A DNA stretch of 64,000 nucleotides, taken from Xenorhabdus indica. GTDB lineage: Bacteria > Pseudomonadota > Gammaproteobacteria > Enterobacterales > Enterobacteriaceae. Both the position numbers and the translations under genes were made by a program. The notes below the pieces were generated by a model that made no database searches, was not told where the DNA came from, and saw only the letters and a program-made list of their open reading frames with translations. Location of the stretch: the NCBI RefSeq assembly GCF_014467235.1, contig NZ_NKHP01000005.1:124001-188000 (forward strand), given 5' to 3'. How positions within the stretch are numbered: the stretch's first letter is position 1; every line of letters starts with the position of its first letter. Below, in pieces: positions 35,599-49,039 of this stretch.

Positions 35599-37521
35599 TT
35601 AAACGTTACCATTGCTTTGTTGCTGACGACGACGTTGTGCACCACCGTTGAAATCGTCATTATTGCGACCACGGAAAGAACCACGCTCACCGCCACCACG
35701 ACGTTCATTGTTAAAACGACGACCACCGCCGTTACCAAAACCGTCACGATCACGACGTGGACCATTGCCACCATTACCATTACTGTTGCGACCACCACCA
35801 CGACGCTCACGACGTTCAAATGGCTGTGCATCGCCTAACAACTGCATGTTCATTGGTTTGTTCAGGATACGTGTACGGGTAAAGTGAGTCAGTAACTCCC
35901 CTGGCATCCCTTTTGGCAACTCAATTGTGGAGTGCGTTGCGAACAGTTTGATATTACCGATGTAACGGCTGCTGATATCACCTTCGTTAGCAATAGCACC
36001 CACAATGTGGCGTACTTCAACACCATCATCACGACCCACTTCAATGCGGTACAGTTCCATATCGCCAACATCACGGCGCTCACGACGAGGACGGTCACCC
36101 CTGTCGCCTTTATCACCTCTGTCACGATCACCAAAGCCATTACCATTACGGCGACGGTCATCACGATCATTGAATTCACGGCGAGGACGACGAACCGGAT
36201 CTGGTGGCAGGATCAATGAACGTTCACCTTGTGCCATTTTCAGCAATGCCGCAGCTAATGTTTCCATATCCAACTCGTCACTGGTGCCCAATTTAGACAA
36301 CAGAGCACGATATTGATCCAGATCGCTGCTTTCCAACTGCTGCTGAACGTTAGCAGCAAATTTTTCCAGACGGCGCTGGCTCAGAAGTTCAGCATTCGGC
36401 AGCTCTACTTCCGGGATTGTCAACTTCATAGTGCGTTCAATGTTACGCAGCAAGCGGCGTTCACGGTTTTCAACAAACAGCAGCGCACGACCGGCACGAC
36501 CAGCACGACCGGTACGGCCGATACGGTGTACATATGACTCAGCATCCATCGGAATATCATAGTTAACAACCAGACTGATACGGTCAACATCCAAACCACG
36601 GGCAGCAACATCTGTTGCGATCAGAATATCCAAACGGCCATCTTTTAAACGCTCCAGAGTCTGTTCACGCAGAGCCTGATTCATATCACCATTCAGTGCC
36701 GCAGAGTTATAACCGTTACGCTCAAGCGCTTCTGCCACTTCCAGAGTCGCATTCTTGGTACGGACGAAAATAATCGCCGCATCAAAATCTTCTGCTTCAA
36801 GGAAACGTACCAGTGCTTCATTTTTACGCATACCGTAAACAGACCAATAGCTCTGGCTGATATCCGGACGGTTGGTTACACTGGTCTGAATGCGAACTTC
36901 CTGTGGCTCGTTCATGAAACGACGAGTGATACGACGAATCGCTTCAGGCATAGTCGCTGAGAACAATGCAGTCTGATGTTCTGCCGGGATCTGACTCATG
37001 ATGTTTTCAACATCTTCAATAAAGCCCATACGCAGCATTTCGTCAGCTTCGTCCAGCACCAGACCTCTCAGGTTGGACAGATCCAACGTACCACGCTTCA
37101 GGTGATCCAGCAGACGACCCGGTGTTCCCACTACAACTTGTGGCCCCTGGCGCAAAGCACGCAATTGAACGTCATAACGCTGTCCACCATAGAGCGCGAC
37201 AACATTCACACTACGCATATGTTTGGAAAAATCTGAACATGCTTCAGCAACCTGTACCGCCAGTTCACGGGTCGGTGCTAACACAAGGATCTGTGGAGCT
37301 CTAAGCTCAGCATCAATATTATGCAGTAAAGGCAAGCTGAAAGCCGCAGTTTTACCACTACCAGTCTGCGCCATACCCAACACGTCACGACCATTTAACA
37401 GGTGAGGAATACATTGCTGTTGAATTGGTGAGGGCTTCTCATAGCCCATGTCTTGCAGTGCAGAAAGAATAGGTGCTGATAATCCTAAATCAGCAAAAGA
37501 GATTTCAGTCTCAGTGGTCAT
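35599..37521 (-). CDS. deaD: DEAD-box RNA helicase CsdA/DeaD
   Basis: 640 aa from ATG 37521 (GAGG nine bases upstream); E. coli 629. Helicase motifs are complete: Q motif '[10 protein letters not shown]', Walker A 'AQTGSGKT', 'PTRELAVQV', 'LDEADEML', 'SATMP', and '[11 protein letters not shown]'. A dimerisation/RBD region at about 480-555 follows ('[28 protein letters not shown]'). The tail of about 75 residues is Arg/Gly/Asn-rich and low-complexity, as in other CsdA proteins. It acts in ribosome assembly and mRNA decay at low temperature. The E. coli order pnp-nlpI-deaD is preserved. Confidence 0.96.
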   Translation of the reverse strand: MTTETEISFADLGLSAPILSALQDMGYEKPSPIQQQCIPHLLNGRDVLGMAQTGSGKTAAFSLPLLHNIDAELRAPQILVLAPTRELAVQVAEACSDFSKHMRSVNVVALYGGQRYDVQLRALRQGPQVVVGTPGRLLDHLKRGTLDLSNLRGLVLDEADEMLRMGFIEDVENIMSQIPAEHQTALFSATMPEAIRRITRRFMNEPQEVRIQTSVTNRPDISQSYWSVYGMRKNEALVRFLEAEDFDAAIIFVRTKNATLEVAEALERNGYNSAALNGDMNQALREQTLERLKDGRLDILIATDVAARGLDVDRISLVVNYDIPMDAESYVHRIGRTGRAGRAGRALLFVENRERRLLRNIERTMKLTIPEVELPNAELLSQRRLEKFAANVQQQLESSDLDQYRALLSKLGTSDELDMETLAAALLKMAQGERSLILPPDPVRRPRREFNDRDDRRRNGNGFGDRDRGDKGDRGDRPRRERRDVGDMELYRIEVGRDDGVEVRHIVGAIANEGDISSRYIGNIKLFATHSTIELPKGMPGELLTHFTRTRILNKPMNMQLLGDAQPFERRERRGGGRNSNGNGGNGPRRDRDGFGNGGGRRFNNERRGGGERGSFRGRNNDDFNGGAQRRRQQQSNGNV

Positions 37522-37692
37522 GTAATGGTGCCTCATTGATCGTGGCGGCCAGTCTACATAACACAGTGAAAAGAATTTCTGTCATTTTCATTTAAAATGT
37601 GAACTGGCTCAAATTATGTTATAAAACGAACAAACAAATCCCCACCTCTTATAGATGTGGACTTAAAAATCTGTCGTGAAAATGTTCGTCAG

Positions 37693-38577
37693 CTATTGTT
37701 GGTTCGATTCTGATAGGTCATCTTGTCTTTGGCCTAGCAGCGCCAATTCCAACAATGCATAGCGGTGCTCAACAAAGTTATGGACATTATTAGCTACCGT
37801 CAGCTTGAATAACGCAACCGCGCTATCCTCATCCCCCAGACTTAGGTAATGCTTACCTAAATAGAAGTCAGTTTCACTGAGATGCTCAGCGAGCGAAGTG
37901 TTATCTGTCGAACCTTGTTTCAGGCGTTTCATCAGTGTCTTCTCACTGATCTTACCTAAATAGAATTCAACAATATTCCAGCCCCATAGCCCCCGGTTCG
38001 TTTTGTCAAAGCGATGCGACAAATTAGTCATTGCAACCTTCGGATCGATTTTCTCTTCCACAAGGTACAACCACAACGAACGGAAGGGATCATTTGGATC
38101 GTCTTGATAAAACGCCTGCAGATCATCCTGCGCTAAACGATAACGGCCACCGTAATACAGTGCAATTCCGCGATTCATTCGCGCGTAGTTGTAAGTTGGA
38201 TCAAGCTCTAAAACAGAATCAAACGCTTCATAGGCAGCATCAAAATTGCCTGCCTGCGTAAAATAAATCCCCAAGTAATTAAAAATCTCAGGAATATCAG
38301 GACGGATAGACAAAGCAACTGAAAAATCATTCTGTGCCAATGCCCTCAGCCCGAGGCTATCATACAGCACACCTCTTTCATATAAAAGCTGTGCATACTC
38401 ATCTTCCTTAAGAGAGCGGCTCGCAAGTATTTGTTCCATGCGCGCCAAAATAACCTCTTGTTGCAATGTTGGTTGAAGTGGAATAGCAAAAACTTCATTT
38501 TTACGCCACTCAGTGCTGCCACATCCTATAAGGAGAAAAATAGCTGCAACGTAATACCAGCGCAGAAAAGAATTCAT
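37693..38577 (-). CDS. nlpI: lipoprotein NlpI
   Basis: 294 aa, same as E. coli. The lipobox is 'FLLIGCGS' with the acylated Cys at residue 19. Tetratricopeptide repeats run from about 62 to 165 ('[26 protein letters not shown]', '[24 protein letters not shown]'). NlpI is an outer-membrane adaptor for the Prc protease and peptidoglycan hydrolases. It lies between pnp and deaD as in E. coli. Confidence 0.96.
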   Translation of the reverse strand: MNSFLRWYYVAAIFLLIGCGSTEWRKNEVFAIPLQPTLQQEVILARMEQILASRSLKEDEYAQLLYERGVLYDSLGLRALAQNDFSVALSIRPDIPEIFNYLGIYFTQAGNFDAAYEAFDSVLELDPTYNYARMNRGIALYYGGRYRLAQDDLQAFYQDDPNDPFRSLWLYLVEEKIDPKVAMTNLSHRFDKTNRGLWGWNIVEFYLGKISEKTLMKRLKQGSTDNTSLAEHLSETDFYLGKHYLSLGDEDSAVALFKLTVANNVHNFVEHRYALLELALLGQRQDDLSESNQQ

Positions 38578-38780
38578 TTCCCACTCCCGAAGTCAGACAT
38601 TAATCAGAATGCCCTGTTACTCCACCCACGGTTGTTCCACCCACATTGTATATTTCAGGCATCCCGCCAGAAATTAACTGCCTTCCTTTATCTTTCAAAT
38701 TGTCCTTTGTTGGCGACAATGCGAAATCTATTGGAGATAAACGGCGCCCTTTTTACAGGACACCGTTCTTTACGTCAAAT

Positions 38781-40934
38781 TTATTCTACTGATGATTCCG
38801 GTGATTGTGATGTTTCATCGATAATATTCAGCATAGTATTAGCTACTGCTTCTTTCATGCTCAGGCGGATACGACCCTGACGGTCAATTTCCAGCACCTT
38901 GACAGGAACTTCCTGACCAATCTGCAAATAGTCAGTGACTTTCTCTACACGTTTGTCTGCGATCTGAGAAATGTGTACTAATCCTTCTTTACCACCGCCA
39001 ATCGCAACAAATGCGCCAAAGTCAACAATACGAGTAACTTTACCAGTATAAATACGGCCAACTTCAACTTCAGCAGTAATCTCTTCAATACGGCTGATAG
39101 CATGACGCGCTTTTTCACCATCAGTCGCTGCTATCTTCACTGTACCGTCATCTTCGATTTCAATAGTTGTGCCTGTTTCTTCAGTCAAAGCACGGATCAC
39201 GGAACCACCTTTACCAATCACGTCTTTGATCTTATCTGGATTTATTTTGATGGTGTGAATACGTGGCGCAAATTCAGAGATATCATTACGTGGACTCTGG
39301 ATTGCCTGCTCCATTACGTTCAGTATATGTAAACGAGCACCTTTAGCCTGATTCAAAGCAATTTGCATGATTTCACGGGTGATACCTTCAATTTTGATGT
39401 CCATCTGCAATGCGCTGACACCATCACGGCTACCCGCAACTTTAAAGTCCATATCACCCAGATGATCTTCATCACCCAGAATGTCAGAAAGAACCACAAA
39501 GTTATCGCCTTCTTTCACCAGTCCCATGGCGATACCTGCAACTGCGGCCTTAATCGGTACACCTGCATCCATCAGTGCCAATGAAGCACCACAGACGGAA
39601 GCCATAGAAGAGGAACCATTGGATTCAGTAATTTCAGAAACCACACGAACGGTATATGGAAACTCGTTGATGCTAGGCATTACCGCCAGAACACCACGTT
39701 TCGCCAAACGACCGTGACCAATTTCACGACGTTTTGGCGAACCAACCATACCCGTTTCACCAACAGAGTATGGAGGGAAGTTGTAATGGAACAGGAAGCG
39801 ATCTGTGTATTCTCCCATCAGTTCGTCGATCACCTGAGCATCACGTTCAGTACCCAATGTTGCTGTAACCAGTGCCTGAGTTTCACCACGGGTAAACAGA
39901 GATGAACCGTGAGTACGTGGCAATACGCCAGTACGAACGTCCAGTGCACGAACCATATCTTTTTCACGACCATCAATGCGAGGCTCGCCACGCAGGACAC
40001 GGCCACGAACGACGTTTTTCTCCAGAACAGACAATACTTCAAGCACTTCTGTCTCTTCCAGTTCAACACCTTTTTCTGCTGCTTCTGCCAAAATGATAGC
40101 AGAAACTTCTTCTTTGATAGTATCAACCTGAGCGTAACGCTCCTGTTTTTCAGTAATGCGGTAAGCATCACCCAAACGGCTTTCTGCCAACTCAGCAACG
40201 CGATCATGCAGAGATTGGTTGACAGTCTCTGGTGTCCAATCCCACTTCTCTTTACCCGCTTCAGCAGCCAGTGCATTGATATTATCAATCACAATCTGCT
40301 GTTGTTCATGGCCGAACACCACCGCACCCAACATCTGCTCTTCTGTCAGCAGATCCGCTTCGGATTCAACCATCAGTACAGCGCTTTCAGTACCTGCAAC
40401 AACCAAATCCAAGCGACTGTTTTTCAGCTCATCGCTGGTTGGGTTCAATACATACTGATCATTGATATAACCAACGCGCGCTGCACCAATTGGGCCATTG
40501 AATGGAATGCCAGACAATGCCAACGCCGCAGAAGAACCGATCATAGCAACGATGTCCGGGTGAACCTGTGGGTTTACGGAAACAACGGTTGCAATGATTT
40601 GAACTTCATTCAGGAAACCTTCCGGAAACAGTGGGCGCAATGGACGGTCGATAAGACGGGCAATAAGGGTTTCACCTTCACCCGGACGGCCTTCACGACG
40701 GAAAAAACTGCCAGGAATACGACCAGCAGCATATGTACGTTCTTGATAGTTAACAGTCAGTGGGAAAAAATCCTGACCTGGTTTCACTTTTTTCTGACCA
40801 ACAACGGTAACAAATACCGCAGTGTCATCCATATTTACCATAACAGCCGCTGTCGCTTGACGAGCCATCATGCCTGTTTCGATGGTCACCGTGTGCTGAC
40901 CATACTGGAATTTACGAACAATCGGATTCAGCAA
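38781..40934 (-). CDS. pnp: polynucleotide phosphorylase
   Basis: 717 aa (E. coli 711). The first RNase PH domain has '[28 protein letters not shown]', followed by a helical linker and the second RNase PH domain with '[18 protein letters not shown]' and '[15 protein letters not shown]'. Then come a KH domain ('[20 protein letters not shown]') and an S1 domain ('[21 protein letters not shown]'). It degrades RNA from the 3' end and joins the degradosome. The long leader to rpsO resembles the autoregulated E. coli arrangement. Confidence 0.98.
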   Translation of the reverse strand: MLNPIVRKFQYGQHTVTIETGMMARQATAAVMVNMDDTAVFVTVVGQKKVKPGQDFFPLTVNYQERTYAAGRIPGSFFRREGRPGEGETLIARLIDRPLRPLFPEGFLNEVQIIATVVSVNPQVHPDIVAMIGSSAALALSGIPFNGPIGAARVGYINDQYVLNPTSDELKNSRLDLVVAGTESAVLMVESEADLLTEEQMLGAVVFGHEQQQIVIDNINALAAEAGKEKWDWTPETVNQSLHDRVAELAESRLGDAYRITEKQERYAQVDTIKEEVSAIILAEAAEKGVELEETEVLEVLSVLEKNVVRGRVLRGEPRIDGREKDMVRALDVRTGVLPRTHGSSLFTRGETQALVTATLGTERDAQVIDELMGEYTDRFLFHYNFPPYSVGETGMVGSPKRREIGHGRLAKRGVLAVMPSINEFPYTVRVVSEITESNGSSSMASVCGASLALMDAGVPIKAAVAGIAMGLVKEGDNFVVLSDILGDEDHLGDMDFKVAGSRDGVSALQMDIKIEGITREIMQIALNQAKGARLHILNVMEQAIQSPRNDISEFAPRIHTIKINPDKIKDVIGKGGSVIRALTEETGTTIEIEDDGTVKIAATDGEKARHAISRIEEITAEVEVGRIYTGKVTRIVDFGAFVAIGGGKEGLVHISQIADKRVEKVTDYLQIGQEVPVKVLEIDRQGRIRLSMKEAVANTMLNIIDETSQSPESSVE

Positions 40935-41237
40935 AATAATATTCCTTCGTTAGTGTTGCTGCCTTTTAACTATCAGCAACAATGGATATTCTCTTCATTG
41001 CTACACCCTCACGACTAATGACAGCGCTTAATCCCCTTTGTCTTTCAAGTGCAACTTTGTTAGCCGCGCTATAACTTAGCATCTACCGGGTATATCCTTT
41101 TAAGTACTCTCATTAGCCGCGCGAGTCACTGTAGCTGAAGAGGTTCAAATATTTCAGAAACGGAATTTAAGTTTCTTAAATTCTACTTTCTAGAAGAAAA
41201 GGGGCCCGATAGGCCCCTTTCCACTGAAACTCATCAA
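40935..41237. other. rpsO-pnp intergenic
   Basis: 303 bases. It holds the rpsO terminator at its right end and should contain the pnp leader, which in E. coli is cut by RNase III and is also where the small RNA SraG is encoded antisense. No SraG homologue can be confirmed by eye. Confidence 0.45.
41195..41222 (-). terminator. terminator after rpsO
   Basis: Minus strand reads AAAGGGGCCTATCGGGCCCC followed by TTTTCT, a GC-rich hairpin with T tract. It follows the rpsO stop by 15 bases and should allow partial read-through into pnp. Confidence 0.85.
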
Positions 41238-41507
41238 TTAGCGACGCAGTCCCAGACGCTCAATCAGCGCGGTGTAACGTGCCAGATCTTTACGCTTCAG
41301 GTAGTTCAGTTGATTACGACGCTGTGCAACCATACGCAGCAGACCACGACGGCTGTGGTGATCTTTTTTATGCTCTGCAAAGTGACCTTGCAGATGGTTG
41401 ATTTGTGCAGTCAGCAGGGCAATCTGAACTTCACTAGAACCACTGTCGTTAGCGCCACGGCCAAACTCAGCAATAATCTGCGCTTTTGCTTCAGTACTTA
41501 GAGACAT
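41238..41507 (-). CDS. rpsO: 30S ribosomal protein S15
   Basis: 89 aa, the standard S15 length. '[17 protein letters not shown]', '[54 protein letters not shown]' segments are nearly those of E. coli (shown here in short form: [22 protein letters not shown]). It binds 16S rRNA helix 22 and represses its own translation. It lies between truB and pnp. Confidence 0.98.
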   Translation of the reverse strand: MSLSTEAKAQIIAEFGRGANDSGSSEVQIALLTAQINHLQGHFAEHKKDHHSRRGLLRMVAQRRNQLNYLKRKDLARYTALIERLGLRR

Positions 41508-41676
41508 AGTATAACTCCAAATAATAGATTATGAATGACGAGTGCCGATCTCTAATTCAGCCACTCATATACAGGCGCATTATTCTACGCTGCAAATAGG
41601 TGAAGCGCAAGATAACCCCATAAATGCTTACTTTTGATATAATTCAACCATCATTCGGTTTTTACTATCATAAGTT

Positions 41677-42621
41677 TTAACTAACATTATCTTCCACTAC
41701 CAAACGACGCGGAGCCACTAAGCCATCATCATCAATCACGGCAATACCGATGAATTTGTTTTCATCTCCTTCGGTAATACGTACCCACTCACCAGATGGT
41801 AAACGGTGCTGGCTACGAACAGGCTGTCCCTGCTTAAAATAAGCAGCAACAACAGATGTCAGATGAATTACAGGGAAATGCACAACTGCCGTATCCATCG
41901 GTAACAGTAATGGGTCGAGCAATTCTCCTGTTTCAATCTGTTGTCTTTCCGCCTGTTCTTTTAACTCATATAACTGTTCCAATGTCACCATTCTATGATT
42001 AGGATAATTGGCAACCTGCAAACGACGCAGATAAATCACATGGGCACCACAACCCAACAACTCTCCTAAATCGTCAATGATAGTACGGATATAAGTCCCT
42101 TTGGAACAGTGGATTTCCAGCTCCAGTTCATCACCTTCCCAGCGAATGAACTGCAATTCATAAACAGTAATTGGACGCGCTTCCCGCTCAACTTCAATGC
42201 CCTGACGAGCATATTCATACAGCGGTTTTCCCTGATGTTTTAATGCAGAGTACATGGAAGGAACCTGCATGGTATCACCACGGAATGTTTCCAATGCCTC
42301 ATCAAGCTGAGCCAGAGTCACCTGAACTTCACGTTCACAAATGATTTTTCCATGAGAATCGGAAGTATCAGTGCGCTGTCCTAAACGGGCAATGACTCTA
42401 TAGCGTTTGTCAGAATCCAGCAAAAACTGAGAAAACTTGGTCGCTTCACCCAGACAAATCGGCAACATTCCAGTTGCCAGCGGATCTAACGCACCTGTAT
42501 GACCTGCTTTGCTGGCATTAAAGACCCGCCTTACTTTCTGTAAAGCATCATTGGAGGAAATATCCTGCGGCTTGTCCAGCAACAGTACGCCGTGTATCGC
42601 ACGACCCCGACGACGCCCCAT
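41677..42621 (-). CDS. truB: tRNA pseudouridine-55 synthase
   Basis: 314 aa, same as E. coli. Catalytic Asp lies in '[19 protein letters not shown]'. '[15 protein letters not shown]' opens the fold; '[15 protein letters not shown]' is motif III; a PUA-like C-terminal domain ends at 'VAPRRLVVE'. It modifies U55 of all tRNAs. Its ATG overlaps the rbfA stop by one base. Confidence 0.97.
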   Translation of the reverse strand: MGRRRGRAIHGVLLLDKPQDISSNDALQKVRRVFNASKAGHTGALDPLATGMLPICLGEATKFSQFLLDSDKRYRVIARLGQRTDTSDSHGKIICEREVQVTLAQLDEALETFRGDTMQVPSMYSALKHQGKPLYEYARQGIEVEREARPITVYELQFIRWEGDELELEIHCSKGTYIRTIIDDLGELLGCGAHVIYLRRLQVANYPNHRMVTLEQLYELKEQAERQQIETGELLDPLLLPMDTAVVHFPVIHLTSVVAAYFKQGQPVRSQHRLPSGEWVRITEGDENKFIGIAVIDDDGLVAPRRLVVEDNVS

Positions 42622-43031
42622 TACTTTTCCTCGTTATGATCCGCAGAAGCACGACGCTGCTCATCATTTTTTACGACATTAGTCACCAAATTTGACATAC
42701 GCATCCCCTCTATCAAAGAACTGTCGTAAGAAAACGTCAGTTCAGGAATAATACGCAGACGCATCGCTTTGCCCAGTAAAGAACGAATAAATCCAGAGGC
42801 TTCATTCAATGCCTTAATACCCTCTTGAACCTTATCTGAATCATGTTCTTCTACTAACACATTAAGAAAAGTCACAAATATTTTGGCATAAGCCAGATCG
42901 CGGGAAACCTCAACACCAGAAACAGTGGCCATACCGATACGGGGATCTTTGACTTCACGCTGTAAAATGATGGCAATCTCTTTTTGCATTTCTTGTGCAA
43001 CGCGCTGAGTACGACTGAATTCTCTTGCCAT
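42621..43031 (-). CDS. rbfA: 30S ribosome-binding factor A
   Basis: 136 aa from ATG 43031, preceded by AGGAGA; the frame is open further to 43073 without need. It begins '[18 protein letters not shown]' and has the KH-like '[27 protein letters not shown]', '[16 protein letters not shown]'. It helps 16S maturation at low temperature. Part of the nusA-infB-rbfA-truB-rpsO-pnp operon. Confidence 0.97.
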   Translation of the reverse strand: MAREFSRTQRVAQEMQKEIAIILQREVKDPRIGMATVSGVEVSRDLAYAKIFVTFLNVLVEEHDSDKVQEGIKALNEASGFIRSLLGKAMRLRIIPELTFSYDSSLIEGMRMSNLVTNVVKNDEQRRASADHNEEK

Positions 43032-43088
43032 TGTTTTATCTCCTGACATTTTGGGGGGCATTAAGCCCCCCAAGAATGGATGAATCTA

Positions 43089-43126
43089 TACCCGTCTTTC
43101 AAGCTACTACCTGAAATCTATTGGGT
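43089..43126 (+). repeat. dispersed enterobacterial repeat, copy B
   Basis: TACCCGTCTTTCAAGCTACT continues into a segment ending TGAAATCTATTGGGTA, with TACCC/GGGTA ends. It is related to the reverse complement of the copy at 28713-28746. It lies in the infB-rbfA spacer. Confidence 0.55.
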
Positions 43127-43138
43127 AATTGTGGTTTT

Positions 43139-45910
43139 TTAATCGATGGAGCGTTTAATTTCAACAACTTCGAAGACTTCTATCATATCGCCAACACGGA
43201 CATCATTGTAGTTCTTCACACCAATACCACATTCCATGCCATTACGAACTTCGTTAACGTCATCCTTAAAGCGACGCAAGGATTCCAGTTCACCTTCGTA
43301 GATAACCACGTTATCACGCAGAACACGGATTGGATTATTACGTTTAATGGTACCTTCTGTCACCATACAGCCAGCAATTGCACCAAATTTCGGTGACTTA
43401 AAGACATCACGGACCTCTGCCAGCCCCATGATTTGCTGTTTGTATTCTGGAGCCAACATACCGCTCATTGCCTGTTTGATTTCATCAATCAAGCTATAGA
43501 TAACGGAGTAATAACGCAGATCAACACTTTCGTTTTCAATGATACGACGTGCAGAAGCATCAGCACGGACGTTGAAGCCCAAAATGATTGCGTTGGATGC
43601 TGCCGCAAGCGTTGCGTCAGTTTCAGTGATACCACCCACACCGGAACCGATAATTTTCACTTTCACTTCGTCAGTAGACAACTTCATCAGTGAATCACAA
43701 ATCGCTTCGCACGTACCCTGAACGTCGGTTTTCAGGACGATGTTCAGTTCAGATACTTTACCTTCTTCCATGTTAGCAAACATGTTTTCCAGTTTAGATT
43801 TCTGCTGACGAGCCAGTTTCACTTCACGGAATTTGCCTTGACGGTACAATGCCACTTCACGGGCTTTCTTCTCATCTCGTACAACAGTTGCTTCATCACC
43901 CGCAGATGGCACGTTGGACAGACCAAGTATTTCCACTGGCATAGATGGGCCGGCAGACATGACTTCCTGACCAAGTTCGTTACGCATCGCACGGATACGG
44001 CCATATTCGAAGCCGCACAGAACGATATCACCTTTGTTCAGAGTACCGGACTGCACCAGAATGGTTGCAACAGGACCGCGGCCTTTATCCAGGAAGGATT
44101 CAATGACCACACCATTTGCCATACCAGTACGAACCGCATTCAGCTCCAGAACTTCAGCTTGCAGCAAGATAGCTTCCAGCAATTCATCAATACCAATACC
44201 TGCTTTAGCAGATACATTGATAAACTGGTTTTCACCGCCCCAATCTTCCGGAATAATGCCGTACTGCGACAGTTCATTCTTCACGCGATCCGGATCAGCT
44301 TCTGGTTTATCAATTTTATTAACCGCAACAACTACCGGCACACTAGCTGCTTTGGCGTGCTGGATAGCTTCAATAGTCTGAGGCATCACACCATCATCCG
44401 CAGCGACAACCAGAACAACAATGTCGGTTGCTTTAGCACCACGAGCACGCATGGAGGTAAATGCAGCATGGCCTGGAGTATCCAGGAAGGTGATCATGCC
44501 TTTTTCAGTTTTCACATGATATGCACCGATATGCTGTGTAATACCGCCCGCTTCACCGGAAGCCACTTTGGTTGAACGGATATAATCCAACAAAGAGGTT
44601 TTACCATGGTCAACGTGACCCATGATGGTAACCACAGGCGCACGGGGCTCAGCCTGAGTTTCACCAGTGTCACGATCGCTCATCAGCGCTTCTTCTAGCT
44701 CGTTCTCACGACGCAGAATAACTTTGTGCCCCATTTCTTCGGCAACCAGTTGAGCTGTTTCCTGATCGATAACCTGGTTAATGGTCGCCATTGCCCCCAT
44801 CTTCATCATGGTTTTGATGACCTGGGAGCCTTTAACAGCCATCTTATTAGCCAGTTCAGCAACGGTAATGGTTTCACCAATTACTACATCACGGTTAACG
44901 ACTGCTACAGGTTTGGTAAAGCTCTGCTGCAAAGCAGAGGTTTTGCGCTGTTTGCCTTTGGTACGGCCGACTGCACGTGCTTCTTCACGATCAGCTTTCG
45001 ATTCAGAATGTTTATTATTCTTCTTCTGGCGGGAGGATTTGCCGCCACGGCTGCGGGCACGGCGATCGCCTTCAACTTTAGCGTCATTCTCATCTTCCGC
45101 ATCACGGGCATGACGGGAAGTGGTTACATGATAGTCATTGCTGTCATTAAGATCAGAGTCGTCAGACCATTTATCCTGATTTTCTTCTGCCATGCGGCGA
45201 GCTTCTTCTGCTACCCGTCTTGCTTCCGCTTCAACTTTACGACGCATCTCTTCTTCAGCTTTGCGTTTTAAATTTGCTGCTTCAGCTTCACGACGCGCTT
45301 TTTCAGTTTGCGCTGCTGGCTCAGTTTGCACTGGTTTCGATTTCTTTTCGGTATGTTGCTTAGTCACTTTTTCTTTTTCCGCTGCCTCACGCTGAGCCTT
45401 TTCAGCCTCTTCACGTTTGGCTTTTTCTTCTGCTTCACGTTGAGCTTGCTTTTCTGCTTCGCGTTTTGCCTGTTCTTCCGCGTTACGTTTCGCTTGCTCT
45501 TCCGCGAGTTTCTTCGCTTCAGCTTCAAGCCGCGCCTTTTCTTCTGCCTCGCGCCGAGCCTGCTCTTCCGCTTCACGCTTCGCCTGTTCTTCCGCTTTAG
45601 CTTGTTCAATCGCGTCACGGTTCACATATGTGCGTTTTTTACGGACTTCAATCGCTACCGATTTACTTTTGCCACCGGTGCCAGGGACGTTCAGTGTACT
45701 GCGCGTTTTACGCTGTAGTGTTAATTTACCTGGCTGACCGCCAGTACCGCCTTGTTCGCGGTTCAGGTGGGCCAGCAAAGCTTCTTTTTCTTTCTGGGAA
45801 ACAGAGTCAGTTGCGGTTTTCTGAATGCCAGCATCAGCGAATTGCTGGATCAGGCGTTCAACCGATGTCTGGATCTCTTCTGCCAGTAATTTTACGGTTA
45901 CCTCTGTCAT
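43139..45910 (-). CDS. infB: translation initiation factor IF-2
   Basis: 923 aa (E. coli 890). N-terminal domain ('[20 protein letters not shown]'), then a long Ala/Glu/Lys/Arg coiled-coil region at about 105-250 made of repeated '[15 protein letters not shown]'-type units, then the G domain: '[15 protein letters not shown]', 'DTPGHAAF', 'NKIDKPEAD'. C-terminal domains bind fMet-tRNA. The coiled-coil region accounts for much of the length difference and varies among species. Shorter isoforms from internal starts are known in E. coli and may occur here. Confidence 0.98.
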   Translation of the reverse strand: MTEVTVKLLAEEIQTSVERLIQQFADAGIQKTATDSVSQKEKEALLAHLNREQGGTGGQPGKLTLQRKTRSTLNVPGTGGKSKSVAIEVRKKRTYVNRDAIEQAKAEEQAKREAEEQARREAEEKARLEAEAKKLAEEQAKRNAEEQAKREAEKQAQREAEEKAKREEAEKAQREAAEKEKVTKQHTEKKSKPVQTEPAAQTEKARREAEAANLKRKAEEEMRRKVEAEARRVAEEARRMAEENQDKWSDDSDLNDSNDYHVTTSRHARDAEDENDAKVEGDRRARSRGGKSSRQKKNNKHSESKADREEARAVGRTKGKQRKTSALQQSFTKPVAVVNRDVVIGETITVAELANKMAVKGSQVIKTMMKMGAMATINQVIDQETAQLVAEEMGHKVILRRENELEEALMSDRDTGETQAEPRAPVVTIMGHVDHGKTSLLDYIRSTKVASGEAGGITQHIGAYHVKTEKGMITFLDTPGHAAFTSMRARGAKATDIVVLVVAADDGVMPQTIEAIQHAKAASVPVVVAVNKIDKPEADPDRVKNELSQYGIIPEDWGGENQFINVSAKAGIGIDELLEAILLQAEVLELNAVRTGMANGVVIESFLDKGRGPVATILVQSGTLNKGDIVLCGFEYGRIRAMRNELGQEVMSAGPSMPVEILGLSNVPSAGDEATVVRDEKKAREVALYRQGKFREVKLARQQKSKLENMFANMEEGKVSELNIVLKTDVQGTCEAICDSLMKLSTDEVKVKIIGSGVGGITETDATLAAASNAIILGFNVRADASARRIIENESVDLRYYSVIYSLIDEIKQAMSGMLAPEYKQQIMGLAEVRDVFKSPKFGAIAGCMVTEGTIKRNNPIRVLRDNVVIYEGELESLRRFKDDVNEVRNGMECGIGVKNYNDVRVGDMIEVFEVVEIKRSID

Positions 45911-45935
45911 TCTGTTCCTTCCTGCTACAGTTTAT

Positions 45936-47465
<1,530 letters not shown>

Positions 47466-47918
47466 TTAAAAGTGGGGTACCAGATTCGCTTTCTGGATGT
47501 TGCTCAGTGCGAACACTTCGTCTTTTCCATCCACCGTAACCGTAATCATTTCACCATCAACAGCTTTGATAATTCCTCGCCATTTACGACGGTTTTGCAT
47601 TGCCATGCGTAACATCAAGCTGACTTCTTCCCCCATGAAACTCTGGTAGTGTTCAGCCTTAAACAGTGGACGATCTAGCCCCGGTGAAGATATTTCCAGG
47701 TTATAAAGCCCTGAGATCGGATCTTCGACATCGAGTACTGCACTGACCTGATGGCTAACATCAGCACAATCATCAACAGTGATACCCTCCTCACTATCGA
47801 TATAGACCCGCAGTGTCGATACACGTGCGCGAATAAACTCCAGGCCCACTAATTCAAAACCTAAAGCTTCAACTGGTGCTGAAATCATCGCTGTTAATTT
47901 TTGCTCTAATGTGGACAA
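47466..47918 (-). CDS. rimP: ribosome maturation factor RimP
   Basis: 150 aa from the TTG at 47918, giving the family N-terminus (L/M)[11 protein letters not shown] and the same length as E. coli. Earlier TTG (47930) and GTG (47924) codons are possible but would bury the GGGGG ribosome site. '[11 protein letters not shown]', '[20 protein letters not shown]' and '[13 protein letters not shown]' are hallmark motifs. It matures the 30S subunit. A terminator hairpin ends only 17 bases before this start. Confidence 0.95.
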   Translation of the reverse strand: MSTLEQKLTAMISAPVEALGFELVGLEFIRARVSTLRVYIDSEEGITVDDCADVSHQVSAVLDVEDPISGLYNLEISSPGLDRPLFKAEHYQSFMGEEVSLMLRMAMQNRRKWRGIIKAVDGEMITVTVDGKDEVFALSNIQKANLVPHF

Positions 47919-47934
47919 GCCCACCCCCAAGACA

Positions 47935-47957
47935 TAAAAAAAGGGCTATATTAGCCC
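47935..47957 (-). terminator. hairpin-T run just before rimP
   Basis: Minus strand GGGCTAATATAGCCC is followed by seven T. It sits between tRNA-fMet and rimP and is the second of two tandem attenuator-like structures. Confidence 0.8.
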
Positions 47958-47979
47958 AGTAGTTCTGCTGTCAAATAAC

Positions 47980-48003
47980 AAAAAACCCCGAAAACCGGGG
48001 CTT
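47980..48003 (-). terminator. strong terminator after tRNA-fMet
   Basis: Minus strand CCCCGGTTTTCGGGG then six T. It lies about 150 bases after the tRNA gene and upstream of rimP, so read-through into nusA-infB probably depends on it. Confidence 0.85.
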
Positions 48004-48155
48004 TATGCAACTGGACCCTATTTACTGCCAGTGGTCTCAACCAACTTCTTTTATACCTCTCAAAGCTATACCTCTGGAAGCAACCTGTCAAATCAGGATT
48101 GATACCCTAGGCTGCTAAATCATAACTATTTGAAAGGGTATATGTTGTTAAGAAG

Positions 48156-48232
<77 letters not shown>

Positions 48233-48290
48233 TTCGAAAACGTGGCAAATCTTACGCTGATAACACTAAAAACGCAAGTTTCTAGATTAA

Positions 48291-48380
48291 TGGTGCCGAG
48301 GACGGGACTTGAACCCGTACGCCCGTTGTTTAGGCACTACCACCTCAAGGTAGCGTGTATACCAATTTCACCACCTCGGC
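48291..48380 (-). tRNA. leuU: tRNA-Leu (GAG)
   Basis: 90 bases including CCA. Acceptor GCCGAGG pairs with CCTCGGC; anticodon loop TTGAGGT gives GAG; the long variable arm (TGCCTAAACAACGGGCG) is typical of leucine tRNAs and three bases longer than in E. coli leuU. It lies between secG and metY as in E. coli. Confidence 0.96.
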
Positions 48381-48494
48381 ACTGATTGTAGAACTGTTAT
48401 CTTAATCTGTTAAGATACCAACTGTTTAAATTAACAACCCTACTTCAATTCTTTTTCTGACTATTTCTTTTTACCGAAAACTTTCTATCAAGAG

Positions 48495-48842
48495 TTACTG
48501 TGGGATATCACTATTCGGTTTAGTCGGCTTTGCTGGCACTACTGGAACTTCTGTTTGTTTCTCAACTTGTGCAGGTTCAGCAATATTTTCCCACTTACCA
48601 CTTGAACCAGTTCTGTTACTGGTCATATTACCCAGAACCAAACTAATAACAAAAAACAGTGTTGCAAAAACTGCTGTCATACGGGTCATAAAATTCGCAG
48701 AACCCGATGAACCAAATATTGTTGCAGACGCACCCGCACCAAAGGAAGCACCCATATCAGCACCTTTCCCCTGCTGCAGCAGAACCAGAGCGATGAGCCC
48801 GATACCGACCAGCAAGAATATACCTAAAAGAGCTTCATACAT
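48495..48842 (-). CDS. secG: preprotein translocase subunit SecG
   Basis: 115 aa from ATG 48842 (family start MYEALLGIFLL); the frame is open to 48875. Two membrane segments: 'LLGIFLLVGIGLIALVLLQQG' and 'RMTAVFATLFFVISLVLG', separated by 'GADMGASFGAGASATIFGSSGS'. C-terminal tail is Pro/Lys-rich. It assists SecYE in export. It precedes tRNA-Leu. Confidence 0.96.
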   Translation of the reverse strand: MYEALLGIFLLVGIGLIALVLLQQGKGADMGASFGAGASATIFGSSGSANFMTRMTAVFATLFFVISLVLGNMTSNRTGSSGKWENIAEPAQVEKQTEVPVVPAKPTKPNSDIPQ

Positions 48843-49039
48843 ATGTTGTACCCGTTTCCTCGTGGGATTTGCCATAACTTTGGTAACGTCATAACTCTGG
48901 TAACGTTATACTGCATCACCCGCTCAAAGTTAAAAAAATTAACTTATTGAGCGGGTGTGAATACTAACCAAAGCGTTTCAGACAAGCAAGGTTAATTTCA
49001 AATACTGATGCTGATCGAAGAAAAAAACAGCAAATCAGG

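Noticed and set aside
39909-41018. Long plus-strand frame (369 codons) opposite pnp
   Set aside because: It lies fully antisense to pnp, has Asn/Thr/Phe-rich composition typical of the reverse complement of a conserved gene, and shows no motif or ribosome site.
43838-44575. Plus-strand frame of 245 codons opposite infB
   Set aside because: Antisense to the conserved G domain of IF-2; composition and start do not support a gene.
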